Of a DNA stretch of 64,000 nucleotides, positions 22,428 through 33,523 are shown piece by piece. Origin of the DNA: Hevea brasiliensis (taxonomy: Eukaryota; Streptophyta; Magnoliopsida; Malpighiales; Euphorbiaceae); NCBI RefSeq assembly GCF_030052815.1, contig NC_079504.1, positions 42,242,320 to 42,306,319 on the forward strand. Direction: 5' to 3'. The position numbers were made by a program, and so were the translations under genes. Positions within the stretch are counted from its first letter, which is position 1. Each line of letters opens with the position of its first letter. The notes under the pieces are model-generated. The model searched no databases. It was not told where the DNA came from and worked only from the letters and a program-made list of their open reading frames with translations.

Positions 22428-23427
22428 AATTTCCTGTTATCAACCTCTGGTTCCTTGATCTAAGTTGATTTTAATTTCCAGCAATTTAAGTTTCCTGTTA
22501 TCAACCTCTGGTTCCTTGATCTAAGTTGATTTTAATTTCCTGCAATTTACATTTCCTATTATCAACCTCTGGTTCCTTGATCTAAGTTGATTTTAATTTC
22601 CTGTTATCAACCTCTAGTTCCTTGATCTAAGTTGATTTTAATTTCCTGCAATTTAAATTTCCTGTTATCAACCTCTGGTTCCTTGATCTAAGTTGATTTT
22701 AATTTCCAGCAATTTACATTTCCTGTTATCAACCTCTGGTTCCTTGATCTAAGTTGATTTTAATTTCCAGCAATTTACATTTCCTGTTATCAATCTCTGG
22801 TTCCTTGATCTAAGTTGATTTTAATTTCCAGCAATTTACATTTCCTGTTATCAACCTCTGGTTCCTTGATCTAAGTTGATTTTAATTTCCTGCAATTTAA
22901 ATTTCCTGTTATCAACCTCTGGTTCCTTGATCTAAGTTGATTTTAATTTCCTGCAATTAACATTTCCTGTTATCAACCTCTGGTTCCTTGATCTAAGTTG
23001 ATTTTAATTTCCTGCAATTTAAATTTCCTGTTATCAACCTCTGGTTCCTTGATCTAAGTTGATTTTAATTTCCTGCAATTTAAATTTCCTGTTATCAACC
23101 TCTGGTTCCTTAATCTAAGTTGATTTTAATTTCCTGCAATTTACATTTCCTGTTATCAACCTCTGGTTCCTTGATCTAAGTTGATTTTAATTTCCTGTTA
23201 TCAACCTCTGGTTCCTTGATCTAAGTTGATTTTAATTTCCTGCAATTTAAATTTCCTGTTATCAACCTCTGGTTCCTTGATCTAAGTTGATTTTATTTTC
23301 CAGCAATTCAAATTTCCTGTTATCAACCTCTGGTTCCTTGATCTAAGTTGATTTTAATTTCCTGCAATTTAAATTTCTTGCTATCAACCTATGGTTCCTT
23401 GATCCAAGTTGATTTTAATTTAACTTA
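22428..23427 (+). repeat. 61-bp minisatellite, 17 units, in the 3' untranslated region
   Basis: The unit contains CCTGTTATCAACCTCTGG, then TTCCTTGATCTAAGTTGAT, then TTTAATTTCCTGCAATTTAA. Seventeen copies are counted by the GATCTAAGTTGAT core. Two units (near 22600 and 23190) lack the GCAATTTAAA segment. Similarity between neighbours is very high. Tandem repeats at this position are known in Ogre/Tat 3' untranslated regions. Confidence 0.97.
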
Positions 23428-23565
23428 TGTTGTCAATTTCTAGGTCACTAATTTGGGTATGCTTTAGTTCCCTAACTTCGAGCACTTAATCGTCCAAAAT
23501 ATGGGTCTGAATCTTTACATAATTTTTACACGGGAAATTCTTTTTTCCTTTGATAAAAATTATGT

Positions 23566-23578
23566 AAAGAGGGGCAGC
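23566..23578 (+). promoter_or_regulatory. polypurine tract of the Tat/Ogre-type element
   Basis: AAAGAGGGGCAGC lies immediately before the 3' LTR start TGTCGACACC at 23579, as expected for plus-strand priming. Confidence 0.85.
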
Positions 23579-24179
23579 TGTCGACACCATATTTTGGTCG
23601 ATCCCCAAAATCAATAAAACTTCGAAACCGATCCCCAGTACTAAGTCTCCTTTTGACAGCTAATCACATTTCCGATCCCTCTTTGATAGACAGTCACATT
23701 TCCGATCTCTCCTCACAAAGAATTGAATCAATGCTAATTCCTCACATCAGTCAAAGCCTTACCAGTCTATTAGATCGCTCACCGATCTCTCAAACCCATT
23801 GTCGAATCTTCTGACCAGTCAAGTATATTCCTGATCTCTGTTGGCAAACGAAATAAACTGACAATAGATCTCTTCTTACCAGTTTTATTGCCGATCTCTC
23901 TTTCAAAAGTTTAAGAATGATTAAAGGTTCCATACCGGTTTAATGATGACCCTGATCCTAAGTGTTTAAGCCGATTTTGACCAAGTCCCGTTTACCGATC
24001 TCATGCTCATTGTGTTTTCCGATCTCTCACACTTAGGTTAATAATCATTTTCAGTTATTTCAACATACTCAGACAATCAAGTGTTTAATAATTTAGAAAT
24101 TTTCCGATCATAACCATTCATCGAACAAAAAAGGGCATTCCACTTCATTTCATTTCAAAAAATTTGTACAAGTCATTGG

Positions 24180-26011
24180 TGAGGATCACCCCACTGATCT
24201 ACATTTTGCTCATTTCTCTCTCACCCTCGGCCTCCTCTTCGCTTTCCTCTTCGCCTCAGGAGCAGTCGGCCATCTAAGAGAAGTCCTCCTGCAGGTAACG
24301 CTCGGAGCTCGGTCAAGAGATCCTTGTGAGCGTTCACATAAGCCGGCTATTCCTGTCACCATCTCTTCATCTCTTGCCTTAAGCTCCTCGGCCAAGGTGA
24401 GCGACTGGCAACCGTTGGCCGGAGCGCTGGACTTCTCTAAGAGCATGATCCCTTTCACCGAACATGAGTGCATTCGGCGGCTTATCCTCATAGTACTTCA
24501 TGCGCCCCTCAATTTGAGATATGTAATCTTGAGCGGATGAGAGTTGGGATCGGAGGGATGCCACTTCTTGACTCTTCTTCTCGACCTCCTTACCCAGGCG
24601 GTGAGCCTTTTCTCGGACTACGTGCTGGTTCACCAGGCACTCTACATTCAAACTCATAGATCGGGTCAGGATGTCGTCAAGATTGTCCGGAGATAGTCTG
24701 TCCCGATCCTCCCGAAGGCAGATGGAAGACCCCAAGACTTTGGCAAAATCGGGGTTCTCCCGAACAGTCCGGTTGTTCTCCAAAGAAGCGATCAGCACTT
24801 GGGCGCCACGAGAAGGGGGCCTCGCAGGAGGTCGAGAACGACCCCCTTCTGTGCTTGGAGCAACTGGAGGAGGTGGAGGCGGCTCTTCTCGTCGAGGAGG
24901 AGATCGGACAGCTTCTGCGATCGGCGGTCCCGAAGGTTGAGGCGGGTCCCCTTGTATCTCCCCAGGTTCACGACCGGGTGTTTGAAGTAGCGCCGAACAC
25001 TTCATCTCTTTTACTTTCCGGGAAATCTCTCTTTCTTTCTTCCGCTTCCTGGAACCCTCACCACCCGCCATACCTACACAAAGAAAAGGTCAGTGAGATC
25101 GCTAAGGTCCTGAGATCTGAGATGTAGAAAATACCAATGCCGAGGTCAGAGAGCGGAAGTTCGCGATCTTGGCCGGTGATCAGCTGTATGGTCCAATGAT
25201 GCAGCTCGGCAGTCACCGCATCTAAACAGGAGTACTTTTGAGTGGCAGCTTGATTCTTCAGTTCCATCACTATTAGGCTTTCCTCCTTGTTCAGGGTAAT
25301 ACGCTTCGGAATCAAGGGCCCCTGGTGCCACCAGCTACGGGGGAAGTCCTCAAAGCAGGTCGGATTTTTGCTCCTCAGAATGAAGAAGCGGTTCTTCCAA
25401 TTCTTAAGGGAGGAGGGCAGATCGGTAAAGAGCCCACAGTGAGGCTTCGCCTGAAAAAACCAGTGCTCATCGTCCTTTCGGCGAGTTAGCCTGTGCAGTT
25501 CGGCGAACACCTTAGCCGTAGGACTGATTCCCTTAGCTCGGCACAGACCTCGGAAGGCTATTAAGATCCGCCACGAGTTCGGGTGAATTTGGGCAATGCA
25601 CACTCGGTGAAATTTTAGGACCTCCTTGAAGAAGTCGTCTAAAGGGAACCGAAGACCGGCCTTTAACTGTTCCTCGTATACCATAACCATGTCATTCTCT
25701 TCAAAGAAGTGATCGGCTCGATGATCGCCGTGACACCGGATAAGTTCGTACGAATCAGGATGAATATTGTACTCCTGGCTGAACGATTGCAGATCGGATT
25801 CTTGCAAGATCGATGGCAGCTCGTCCATAGGAAGATTCTCCCTCCCTGAAGAAGGTGTATGCCTTGATGGTGCGATCCGCCCCCGAGCTGGAACGGAGAC
25901 CCTAGGAGGTTCTGGTTGTGCGCTCGGCCCGACCACCTCTTCTTCATCAGACGACCACGAGAACTGAATGGAAGGAGGGCTCGTCGCTCTCTGACCTTCG
26001 GCGCCGCTCAT
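24180..26011 (-). pseudogene. antisense LTR gene, Transposase_28-like, copy in 3' LTR
   Basis: Exon 1 (25135-26011) is fully open from MSGAEG through SWSSDEEEVVGPSAQPEPPR, the acidic DELPSILQESDLQSF region, FFKEVLKFHRVCIAQIHPNS, DDEHWFFQAKP and NWKNRFFILRSKNP, the block typical of the Transposase_28-like domain. The intron at 25074-25134 joins it in frame to exon 2 (from 25073), which is intact through the coiled coil to about 24440. It then loses frame in a patch of small indels relative to the 5' LTR copy. The two LTR copies are thus broken in complementary halves, and the ancestral gene was evidently complete when the element was last active. The start at 26011 is chosen because it follows the antisense TATA by 158 bases and because the paralogue shares it. 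Confidence 0.72.
25074..25134 (-). other. putative 61-nt intron in antisense LTR gene (3' LTR)
   Basis: Same GT-AG boundaries and length as in the 5' LTR copy, joining DLGIG to MAGGEG in frame. Confidence 0.5.
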
Positions 26012-26168
26012 TTTCAAAGGAAATAAAGAATTTAAACTAAAAAGAAGATCAAAGCCCTTACCGGAGTCTGATCGGCGTCGGAAGAACTTGAGAAAATGAG
26101 AGAACTTTGAAGTTGTGAGCAAGAGACTGAAAATGACATACAGGAGCAAATGGCTAACCCTTTACCCC

Positions 26169-26176
26169 TATTTATA
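26169..26176 (-). promoter_or_regulatory. TATA box of the antisense LTR gene (3' LTR)
   Basis: TATAAATA on the - strand, 158 bases upstream of the start codon at 26011. Confidence 0.55.
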
Positions 26177-26941
26177 CTCGTCCGAGCATTTAATGCTCAC
26201 GAGGTTCCAGGCAGCGCATCGGTTAGCGGGACTCGCCAGCTGTTCTGACACGTCTCACGCATATCCCCAAGATCCCATAAAGAGATCGGTTAATTATAGA
26301 GCGGCAGATTCAGGTGTTTCGAATTATGGATCGGATAAGTGTCATTTAGGATCGGATTACATCATTTGGGAGATCTCAAGAGATCGGAATACATTTCCAA
26401 AAGTCAGATTACATAATTTGGGCGATCTAAAGATCGGAATAATAGAGATCGGAAGATGGGAGATCAGCATGAGAGATCGGAATAGGAGCGTGTTAGGGAT
26501 CGGAAGGCAAAAAGAATAAAACAAATACCAAATAACAGTCGTCAGAATCAGAGCCGAGGTAGTTAAAGCGTGGCAGACGAGATCTCCATCGCACGCCTAA
26601 GAATCGCCACTTAATCTTGGCAGTGCGAGTATGTCATGACAGTCCTGTACATCCCAATCTCCACCGTTGATCTCACTTGTAAGGACAAACCCGGAACCCT
26701 TGGATCAAGAGAGAAGACGACAAGACCAGCGTCTTTCGCTCTTAGCCCTCAGATCGCTCCGGACAAGAGGATTTGAGACCGTCAGATTGAAAGAAGAAAA
26801 GGATGAATATTCTGAAGAATAATCTCAGCCGTTCATTTTGGTTCTCTTTAATTCTCAAGCATCCGATCATGTCCTTCAAAATCCAGACCCTCCATCTCCC
26901 TCAAAATAAATCCTGACCCTTCATGGGGAGCACCCGATTCC

Positions 26942-26949
26942 TATAAATA
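26942..26949 (+). promoter_or_regulatory. sense LTR promoter TATA box (3' LTR)
   Basis: TATAAATA in CTATAAATACC. In this copy it could drive read-through into the gag-only element's gag, whose first codons lie about 2 kb downstream (inferred). Confidence 0.55.
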
Positions 26950-27978
26950 CCTGCCTGAAAACTGTTCAAAGGGACAAAAAATATATAGACAAGAGGCAGT
27001 AACTATAGTGGAATAACTCTGAAACTTAATTCAGTTTGTTACTCTGCTATTTTTTTGGAGTTTTCGTAGAAAAAACTTTTGAAACTAGTTTTCTGAAGTG
27101 TTTTCTTGCAAAAGGGATTCTTGAATACTGAAATTTTTCATTTTCAGTTCGTTCATTATCCCGTGGCACTCTCACTTTTTGTCTTTGGTATCCTCTATTT
27201 CCATTCATATTGTCTAAGCTCAACTCCACTCAAGCTTGGTTATTTTGACCCGTTTACATTTTAACAAAGAATACTTCATTTCGAGGCGAACCATAGTCCT
27301 CCGGCTGCCAACCTGCAATCTTGCTACTTTTTGCGATTTTGTAGTTAGTTCAATAGACTCGACTCCCTACAGGTCAGTGTTAATATCGTCATTTTATTAA
27401 GTCTAGTTCTCGTTTCACGTATTTCCTTTGTTCTTTTTCTTATGCCTGTTGTTTTCTTTAAGTTCATGTCACGCTAAAAAAAATACAAAGAAAAGATATG
27501 CTCTAGTATACCCCTGTGCTGGCTAACCCACACTTTTGTTAATCTTTATTATTTCTGAATGCAAGTCATCTAGCCCCGAGTTACGTAGAAGCAGCTAGAC
27601 AAAATGTAGGTAACTGTGTTTAAAGCGTCTCTTCAAAAAAAAAGAGGGTCTAAATAACACGTCAGGGAAATAGCAAAATTGAATCACTAGGCTGACATGG
27701 GAGGCGATCCAACATAATGCCATAAGGCGGAATAAAAAATCAAAACTCAAATAAGTAACAGGGTACAGATAGGACACTGGTAAAGTGACCTTAGGGGAGG
27801 TCAGCAAAATTCAGTCCGGTGTCCCTTATTTAGTCACAAAATACCAATTAGTTAAAAGAAGCCTTATCCCCAGCACCTTTGAACGCCAGAATTCTTAGCT
27901 TTAGGTCCTTATGACATGTAGCTGAAATTAAAATTCGGGAGATCGGAAAGATCCCATTCAGGCTCCTGTTAATTTAAA

Positions 27979-28476
27979 AGAGATCGGAGGAGAGTTCTCA
28001 TCCGATTCTCAACTTAAAATTCTAATAAATATTAAATAGAGATCGGAGGAGAGTTCTTATCCGGTCTCAACTCAAAATTTTAATAAATATTAAATAGAGA
28101 TCGGAGGAGAGTTCTTATCCGGTCTCAACTCAAAATTTTAATAAATATTAAATAGAGATCGGAGGAGAGTTCTTATCCGGTCTCAACTCAAAATTTTAAT
28201 AAATATTAAATAGAGATCGGAGGAGAGTTCTTATCCGGTCTCAACTCAAAATTTTAATAAATAGAGATCGGAGGAGAGTTCTTATCCGGTCTCAACTCAA
28301 AACTTTAATAAATATTGAATAGAGATCGGAGGAGAGTTCTTATCCGGTCTCAACTCAAAATTTTAATAAATATTAAATAGGGATCGGAGGAGAGTTCTTA
28401 TCCGGTCTCAACTCAGAATTTTAATAAGTATTAAAGAGTTCGGATAAGAGTTCTTATCCGATTCTTAAATTAAATT
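27979..28476 (+). repeat. 58-bp tandem array in 3' LTR
   Basis: Eight units plus a degenerate one, with the same unit as at 12320-12760 but one extra copy. This is a length difference between otherwise nearly identical LTRs. Confidence 0.95.
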
Positions 28477-28862
28477 TTAGATAAAATATTTCTTTCAAAT
28501 AAAATTAACATACAACAGTAACTCACTAAGGTTGTCTCATTTACTTATGTATCTGGGTGATCCAAATTTAGTGAAAAATCAAATGTTCCTTTAGTCAAAA
28601 GGATCAACATGCCCATTCAAGCCCTCCTAACTAATGCAAAGTTAAATCTACTTACCCTTATTAAGGGACGAGGTGGGGTGCCTAACACCTTCCCCACCCG
28701 TTTACGGACCCCGAACCTAGAATCTCTGCCTAGAAGTGGTTTCATCTCAATTTATCTTCATAAATGGTTTTCTTTAATTTCCCTCAAAATTAAAGTGGCG
28801 ACTCTCACTCTTTCCCACTTCGGTGAGGGTTCGTTCAGGCGACCGCAAAACCCCTTGAGACA

Positions 28863-28867
28863 ATGCA
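28863..28867. repeat. target-site duplication ATGCA (right)
   Basis: ATGCA follows the 3' LTR terminus and matches 7906-7910. The gag-only element's internal sequence resumes after it. Confidence 0.93.
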
Positions 28868-28907
28868 GATCGGTTCGGTTTTCTTATTTTGATTAGGATA
28901 TGGACCC

Positions 28908-30144
28908 ATGTCATAGAGAGCAGTGGATGAGGAAGTGGAGAGTCGTGCTCCACCTCAGCTGAGACTAGGGGCCAAGGAGAACCTGCTCCACCAGCACCAG
29001 CAGTGCCTGCATAGCCTCCGCCGGCTATGTTTTAGCAAATGGCAGAATTTTTCAGATAGATGGCTGGGGTCATGCCACCACCACCACCCCCACAGCAGAA
29101 ATCCCATCTGGAAAAACTGAGAAAATTTGGGGCTGTGAACTTCATGGGTAAGAAAGAAGATGACTCAGTGGCGGTTGAGAATTGGCTAGACCGTACCATA
29201 AGGGTATTGAAGCAACTGCATTGCACCCCAAAGCAGAACTTGGAGGGTGTTGTGTCCTTACTTCAAGATAATGCCTATCAGTGGTTGAACACTATATCTA
29301 GTGAAGTCCCGCCAGGACTGGTAACTTGGGATTTCTTCCTTGCTGAATTTAAGAAGAAGTATGTGGGAAGTGTGTACCTGGAAGACAGAAGAAGAGAGTT
29401 TATTAGTCTGAAACAGAGGCAATTATCAGTAGTGGAGTATGCGAAGGAGTTTGTCAGACTAAGCCACTACGGAAGAGAGATAGTCCCCACAGAAGCAGAG
29501 AGGTGTAGAAGGTTTGAAGAGGGGCTAAATGACAACATTAAAATAATGATCACTGCCTTGGGGATTACGAACTTCACGAAATTAGTTAAAGCCACACTAA
29601 AGTGGAAAGGGTCAGAGTAAGTGAACAGAATAGGAAAGATAGGCAGCGTAAGAGGGAATTCGGACCAGGGCAGTCAAGTATACCGACAGATAGTAAGAAG
29701 TTTAAGGGTTCTGGTTCACAAGATCAGACACAGGGCCAGAGAGGCCAGATTGGAATATCTATAGCTAGCTCCCCAGGCATAATAACAAGGGGATCAGCCC
29801 CAGTGCCTGAATGTATGCACTGTGGTAGGAGACACAGAGGGGAGTGTCGACTGTTAACTGGAGAGTGTTTCAAGTGTGTGGCTACGGATCATTTCATAAG
29901 AGATTGCCCTCAGAGGAGTGGTTCAATAACTCCAGTACAAGTTGATAGACTTGCCCCTACAGTTCAAAGGGGTAAAAGATTGGGTAGAGCAGAGACAGTT
30001 GACATTTCACAGAAGATTGTTTCTGAGACAGTTGAAAGGCCCGAAGTCAGGGTGGCACCACAGGTATATGCTATGGAAGCTCAGGAGGAGCCAAACCCAG
30101 ACATTGATGAAGCGATACAAGGAAGTGAAGAAGAAAGGAGGTAG
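28908..30144 (+). pseudogene. gag of the gag-only element, chromovirus-like
   Basis: The recognisable frame reads AEFFR, then (after TAG) MAGVMPPPPPPQQKSHLEKL. It continues with the gag core (ENWLDRTIRVLKQL; NAYQWLNTISSEVPPGLVTW; FLAEFKKKYVGSVYLEDRRR; FVRLSHYGREIVP; FEEGLNDNIKIMI). After a frameshift near 29597 a basic linker leads to a CCHC zinc knuckle, CFKCVATDHFIRDC (C-x2-C-x4-H-x4-C, about 29868-29909). Stops TAG at 29012, 29033 and 29057 sit where Gln (CAG) is expected. The frame ends with TAG at 30142-30144. It packages RNA into virus-like particles in intact relatives; this copy is broken. Confidence 0.88.
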
Positions 30145-30195
30145 CAGCTTCTCGATTACTTAAGTCAGGTAAATTTCGAGAATGAAATTTAAATT
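30145..30195 (+). other. scar of the pol 3' end after gag
   Basis: Between the gag stop and the polypurine tract the sequence GGTAAATTTCGAGAATGAAA resembles the end of Tekay/Del-type pol, where the chromodomain tail (GKFR/E-NF-like) is followed directly by the polypurine tract. It suggests that a deletion joined gag to the last codons of pol. This is based on remembered family pattern, not on alignment. Confidence 0.45.
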
Positions 30196-30207
30196 AGAGG
30201 GGAAGAA
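30196..30207 (+). promoter_or_regulatory. polypurine tract of the gag-only element
   Basis: AGAGGGGAAGAA directly before the 3' LTR start at 30209 (TGTAATACC). Confidence 0.85.
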
Positions 30208-30208
30208 T

Positions 30209-33200
30209 TGTAATACCCTCACTGTAGTAATTCCGTATATTCTACCGTACCGGTGACCGGTGTTGGTCCAAACAGCTAGAATGATTGGAAAAATATTTAA
30301 ACTAAAGTGAGGAACCATAATTAACACAAATATTAATAAGAAAAATTTAGGAAAAATTTTAGAAATAAAATACCACCATGTTAAATGAACCGGTGTCCTA
30401 GCAATGGGTAATCTAGTGGGAAGTTGCAGTTCTCGCAACTAGGAGCCCTAAACCCTGGAGAAAATTCATAAAATAATTTTTGGGACTCCAGAGAATAGTC
30501 ATTGAGGTTTCCATGGCGTTAGAATACCAAGAAAATGCTTGGAAAAATTTTTCAATTAGTACAGATAATTTTAGTCTATTAAGCCAAACGGAGGGCATTT
30601 TGGTCATTTCGTCTGTAGAGATAATTTTTGGCCAACTTGTCCAGTTAAGTAAATAATTATTATGACATAAAATGTGAATAAATATTGCTAAAAATTAAAT
30701 TGAAAATGAGTAGAGAAGAAAGGAAAAGAAAATGAAAGAAAATGTCAATTATGACATCACCATGATGTCATTTAAGAAAATTCCACCAATCACAATTAAG
30801 CACCACTTAAATTAACCTATTAAAGAGGATAATTGAAACCAAAAAAAAAAAAAAAAAGCCATCTGCTCTTCCTCACCTAAACCAGGCGTCACCCTATCCC
30901 TAACCCATTTCCTTCATGAAAGCTTAAGGCAAGCTTGAAACCACCCACCAAATCACCTTGAAACCACAACCTTGCTTCACTAAAAATTGATTTTGCAACT
31001 TGAACATCCTCTAGCCAGAAAAAAGAAGAACGAAAAAGGAAGTTTTGGAGACTTGGAAAAGTTAGCAAAAGAAGTTAGTGTCTAATCTCCTACCCTTTTG
31101 ATTTAATTCATATTTATTGGCATGAAATAAGTAGAAAATGTAAGAAAAACAAAATAAAACTTAGGTGTGTGCATCCCTATAATTTCGGTAGCCTAGGTTT
31201 GGTTAGGGTTTGATGAATTTACTTGAAGTAAAGTGTTTATGAGCTGCCCATAGCATGAGATTAGTGATTGAACATGTAAGAGTAAGTAAAATGCAAGTGT
31301 GATGCATGAATGAACATTGAAAATGTGGACACTTGAACAATATTTGGGTTGCTCATGTAATGGTATGTTAACATTGTAATGCTCAATTAGTGACCATTTG
31401 AATGTTTATGAGTAGGAATTGAAGTGAGTAAGGATGTTGGAGTTGAGTTTAGGCATGCTGCCCTTGGTGATCTGCAGGACTGAGTATGAGTCCAGCAGGT
31501 TTGGGCAGCAATAAATGGAGTTGTATAGGTTCAATTGGTGCAAGGCCAATTGGAAATGAAACTAGACACATAATGGCACAACTTTAGTGAAGAAACCCTG
31601 CCCAGAAAACCAAACCAAGTTGACCTAAAAATTGCCTTAATCCGGGTGACTTGCATTCTGCCTGGGCAAAATGACCAAATAAATAGTGTTCATTCATTTG
31701 ATCATAACTCAGTGTAGGAAAGTCCAATTGATTCGAAATTTTACCAGCAGAAAGTTGAGACATAGACCTACAACTTTCATGGGGAAAACAAACCCAAATT
31801 TTGATCATAACATGTTCAAAAATTGACCTGCAGTCAGTGTACAAAACACTGTAGATTTGGTTCTGTCCAGAAAATCTGGAAAATTTGCAATCCGGCCAGT
31901 TATGGTGTTTAGGACATTCTTAAGCTACAAAACTCCAAATGGAGTGATTCAAAAAAAGAAATGTAACTAACACAATAAGGAATAACTTTCATGAAGAAAT
32001 TTTACCAAATTCCTACTGTACAAATAACCATTGGAACAGTAAACTTAGTGCTTGAAATCTGAAAATTGTGAATAACTAACACTATGCTTTGAAATAGAAT
32101 TGGCAACCAATGCCAACAACTTTAGAATGAAAAATGTGATATGTTGGTGATATTAGAACCAATATACCTATTATCTATGAAAAAGTCAATATTTTAGTTG
32201 ACTAATGAAATGAATAGTAGCCATAAAATTTAAATTTCAAAGAATTACATAAATTAAAAGTGTTAAATGCCCTAGTAGGCCTAATGTGATTGGTTTGGAT
32301 AGGTTAGCATGCCAATAGGGTTCTGATAGCAATACTGTGTCTGATGTATGGCTCCATGCCATTCTATGATGATAGCTTATGGCTATACTGATTATGATGT
32401 TATACTTGGCTTTATGCCTTATTGCTTTTATGGCTTATTAGCCATTTGTTTGCACACCGGGAGACACATTGTGACCGATGGTGTGACGGCCTGAGGTACC
32501 TGGTACCCAGTGCTAGTTTACACATTTATCCAGTCTGGTCAATTTGTAAAGGTTACTTGGGCATGAAAAAGTATAATTGTAATTGAACTGATTATTAAAG
32601 AAAATAAGGACATGAAATATCAAGATAAAGATCAAGAATGATTACAACAAAATAAAGAAGCTCAAAATCATCAAGAAAACAATTAACAAAATGCATGAAG
32701 AAGTTAATATCATAAAATGTAATTAGCCCTCGACTAAATAATAAGTTAGTAATTATTCATTTCTTATGAACACAATAACTAGGAAATTATTAATTTTTTT
32801 ATTTGCATATTCTATTTTCTTGTGTTATTGGCACCACTAAGCTTTATGCTTAGTGCGTCACTTTTGCAACGCGTAGGTACTGAAGATTTGGACAGAGAGC
32901 CTAGTAGACCACAGACTGGGTAAGGCCGTTCACAGTTCAACATAATGTCCGTGTCACCTCACAGACTATAGTGCATTGGTAGGACACTAGGTCCCATTTT
33001 GTATTTTGTGATTTTTTTTTGTAAGTTTTGTAATTAAACTCTTATTTTATCATGTATATTTGAAACAAATGTAATATAATTTTGTATTAATGTAAGTATT
33101 TGTAACTTTGTGATTATAAATACCATATGAGAATTTATTTATGATTTGAGCATGATGATGATGTGAAATGAATGAATGACAAAAGGAGGAATTATTAAGA

Positions 33201-33518
33201 AATTGTTGTAAATTGATGTGAAAATTAGGAGTTGTGGAATTGAATGACTACTGGAAGTGTTTTTCACAGGTTCCGAAGAACTGTTTTCTCCATTTTTAGC
33301 CGGCACTCTGCCGGATTTTCTATAAAATTTTCGGAGCCGTAAATTAATTTATAATTTCAATAAATGATCTAAATGAGATCAATTTCATAAATTTCACTTA
33401 ATAACTATAATAAATAAATTAAGAACGGATAAGTATCAATGGGATAAGTTATGGTGTTCCGGTACACTGTGTGGCATATCTTGCTTGGCTACACTATAGA
33501 CGGGTAAGGGGTGCCACA
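30209..33518 (+). repeat. 3' LTR of the gag-only element
   Basis: 3310 bp, matching 4506-7815, ending GGTGCCACA and followed by the TSD ACATC. It shows more substitutions against its partner (a few percent, about 10% at the first 80 bases) than the inner element's LTR pair does. Confidence 0.93.
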
Positions 33519-33523
33519 ACATC
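33519..33523. repeat. target-site duplication ACATC (right) of the gag-only element
   Basis: Matches 4501-4505. TNL exon 2 resumes here. Confidence 0.95.

Larger units (their letters stand above)
7911..28862 (+). mobile_element. Tat/Ogre-lineage Ty3/gypsy LTR retrotransposon, nested
   Basis: A 20.95-kb element with LTRs of about 5.24 and 5.28 kb, flanked by ATGCA. Internal order: leader, remnant of an upstream ORF, gag with CxYHx(n)C-type knuckles, protease (DNGS), G-patch, a 175-nt intron, RT (YVDD), RNase H, second (archaeal-type) RNase H, integrase, hairpin array, 61-bp minisatellite, polypurine tract, 3' LTR. The dual RNase H, the intron between pro and RT, and the tandemly repeated 3' untranslated region are established traits of the Tat/Ogre lineage. 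Multiple stops and frameshifts inactivate gag-pol, yet the LTRs differ by only about 1% by eye outside one patch. Confidence 0.93.
23579..28862 (+). repeat. 3' LTR of the Tat/Ogre-type element
   Basis: It matches 7911-13148 with roughly 1% substitutions by eye, except a patch at about 24170-24480 with many small indels. It contains the same antisense gene, both TATA boxes and the 58-bp array. It ends TTGAGACA and is followed by the TSD ATGCA. Confidence 0.93.
4506..33518 (+). mobile_element. Ty3/gypsy gag-only (TR-GAG-like) LTR retrotransposon, host of a nested element
   Basis: Two 3310-bp LTRs (4506-7815 and 30209-33518) begin TGTAA and end CA. A perfect 12-base initiator-tRNA-Met primer site lies at 7821-7832, a gag gene at about 28908-30144, and a polypurine tract at 30196-30207. 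The five-base duplication ACATC flanks the whole. There is no protease, RT, RNase H or integrase: gag is followed within about 60 bases by the polypurine tract. With the 21-kb inner element (7911-28862) and its extra TSD copy removed, the element is about 8 kb. Gag and primer site suggest a chromovirus (Tekay/Del-like) relative. It is non-autonomous and has decayed reading frames. Confidence 0.92.

Noticed and set aside
22428..23427. Regularly spaced repeats reminiscent of a CRISPR array
   Set aside because: Units are head-to-tail with no unique spacers, inside a plant retrotransposon. It is a minisatellite.
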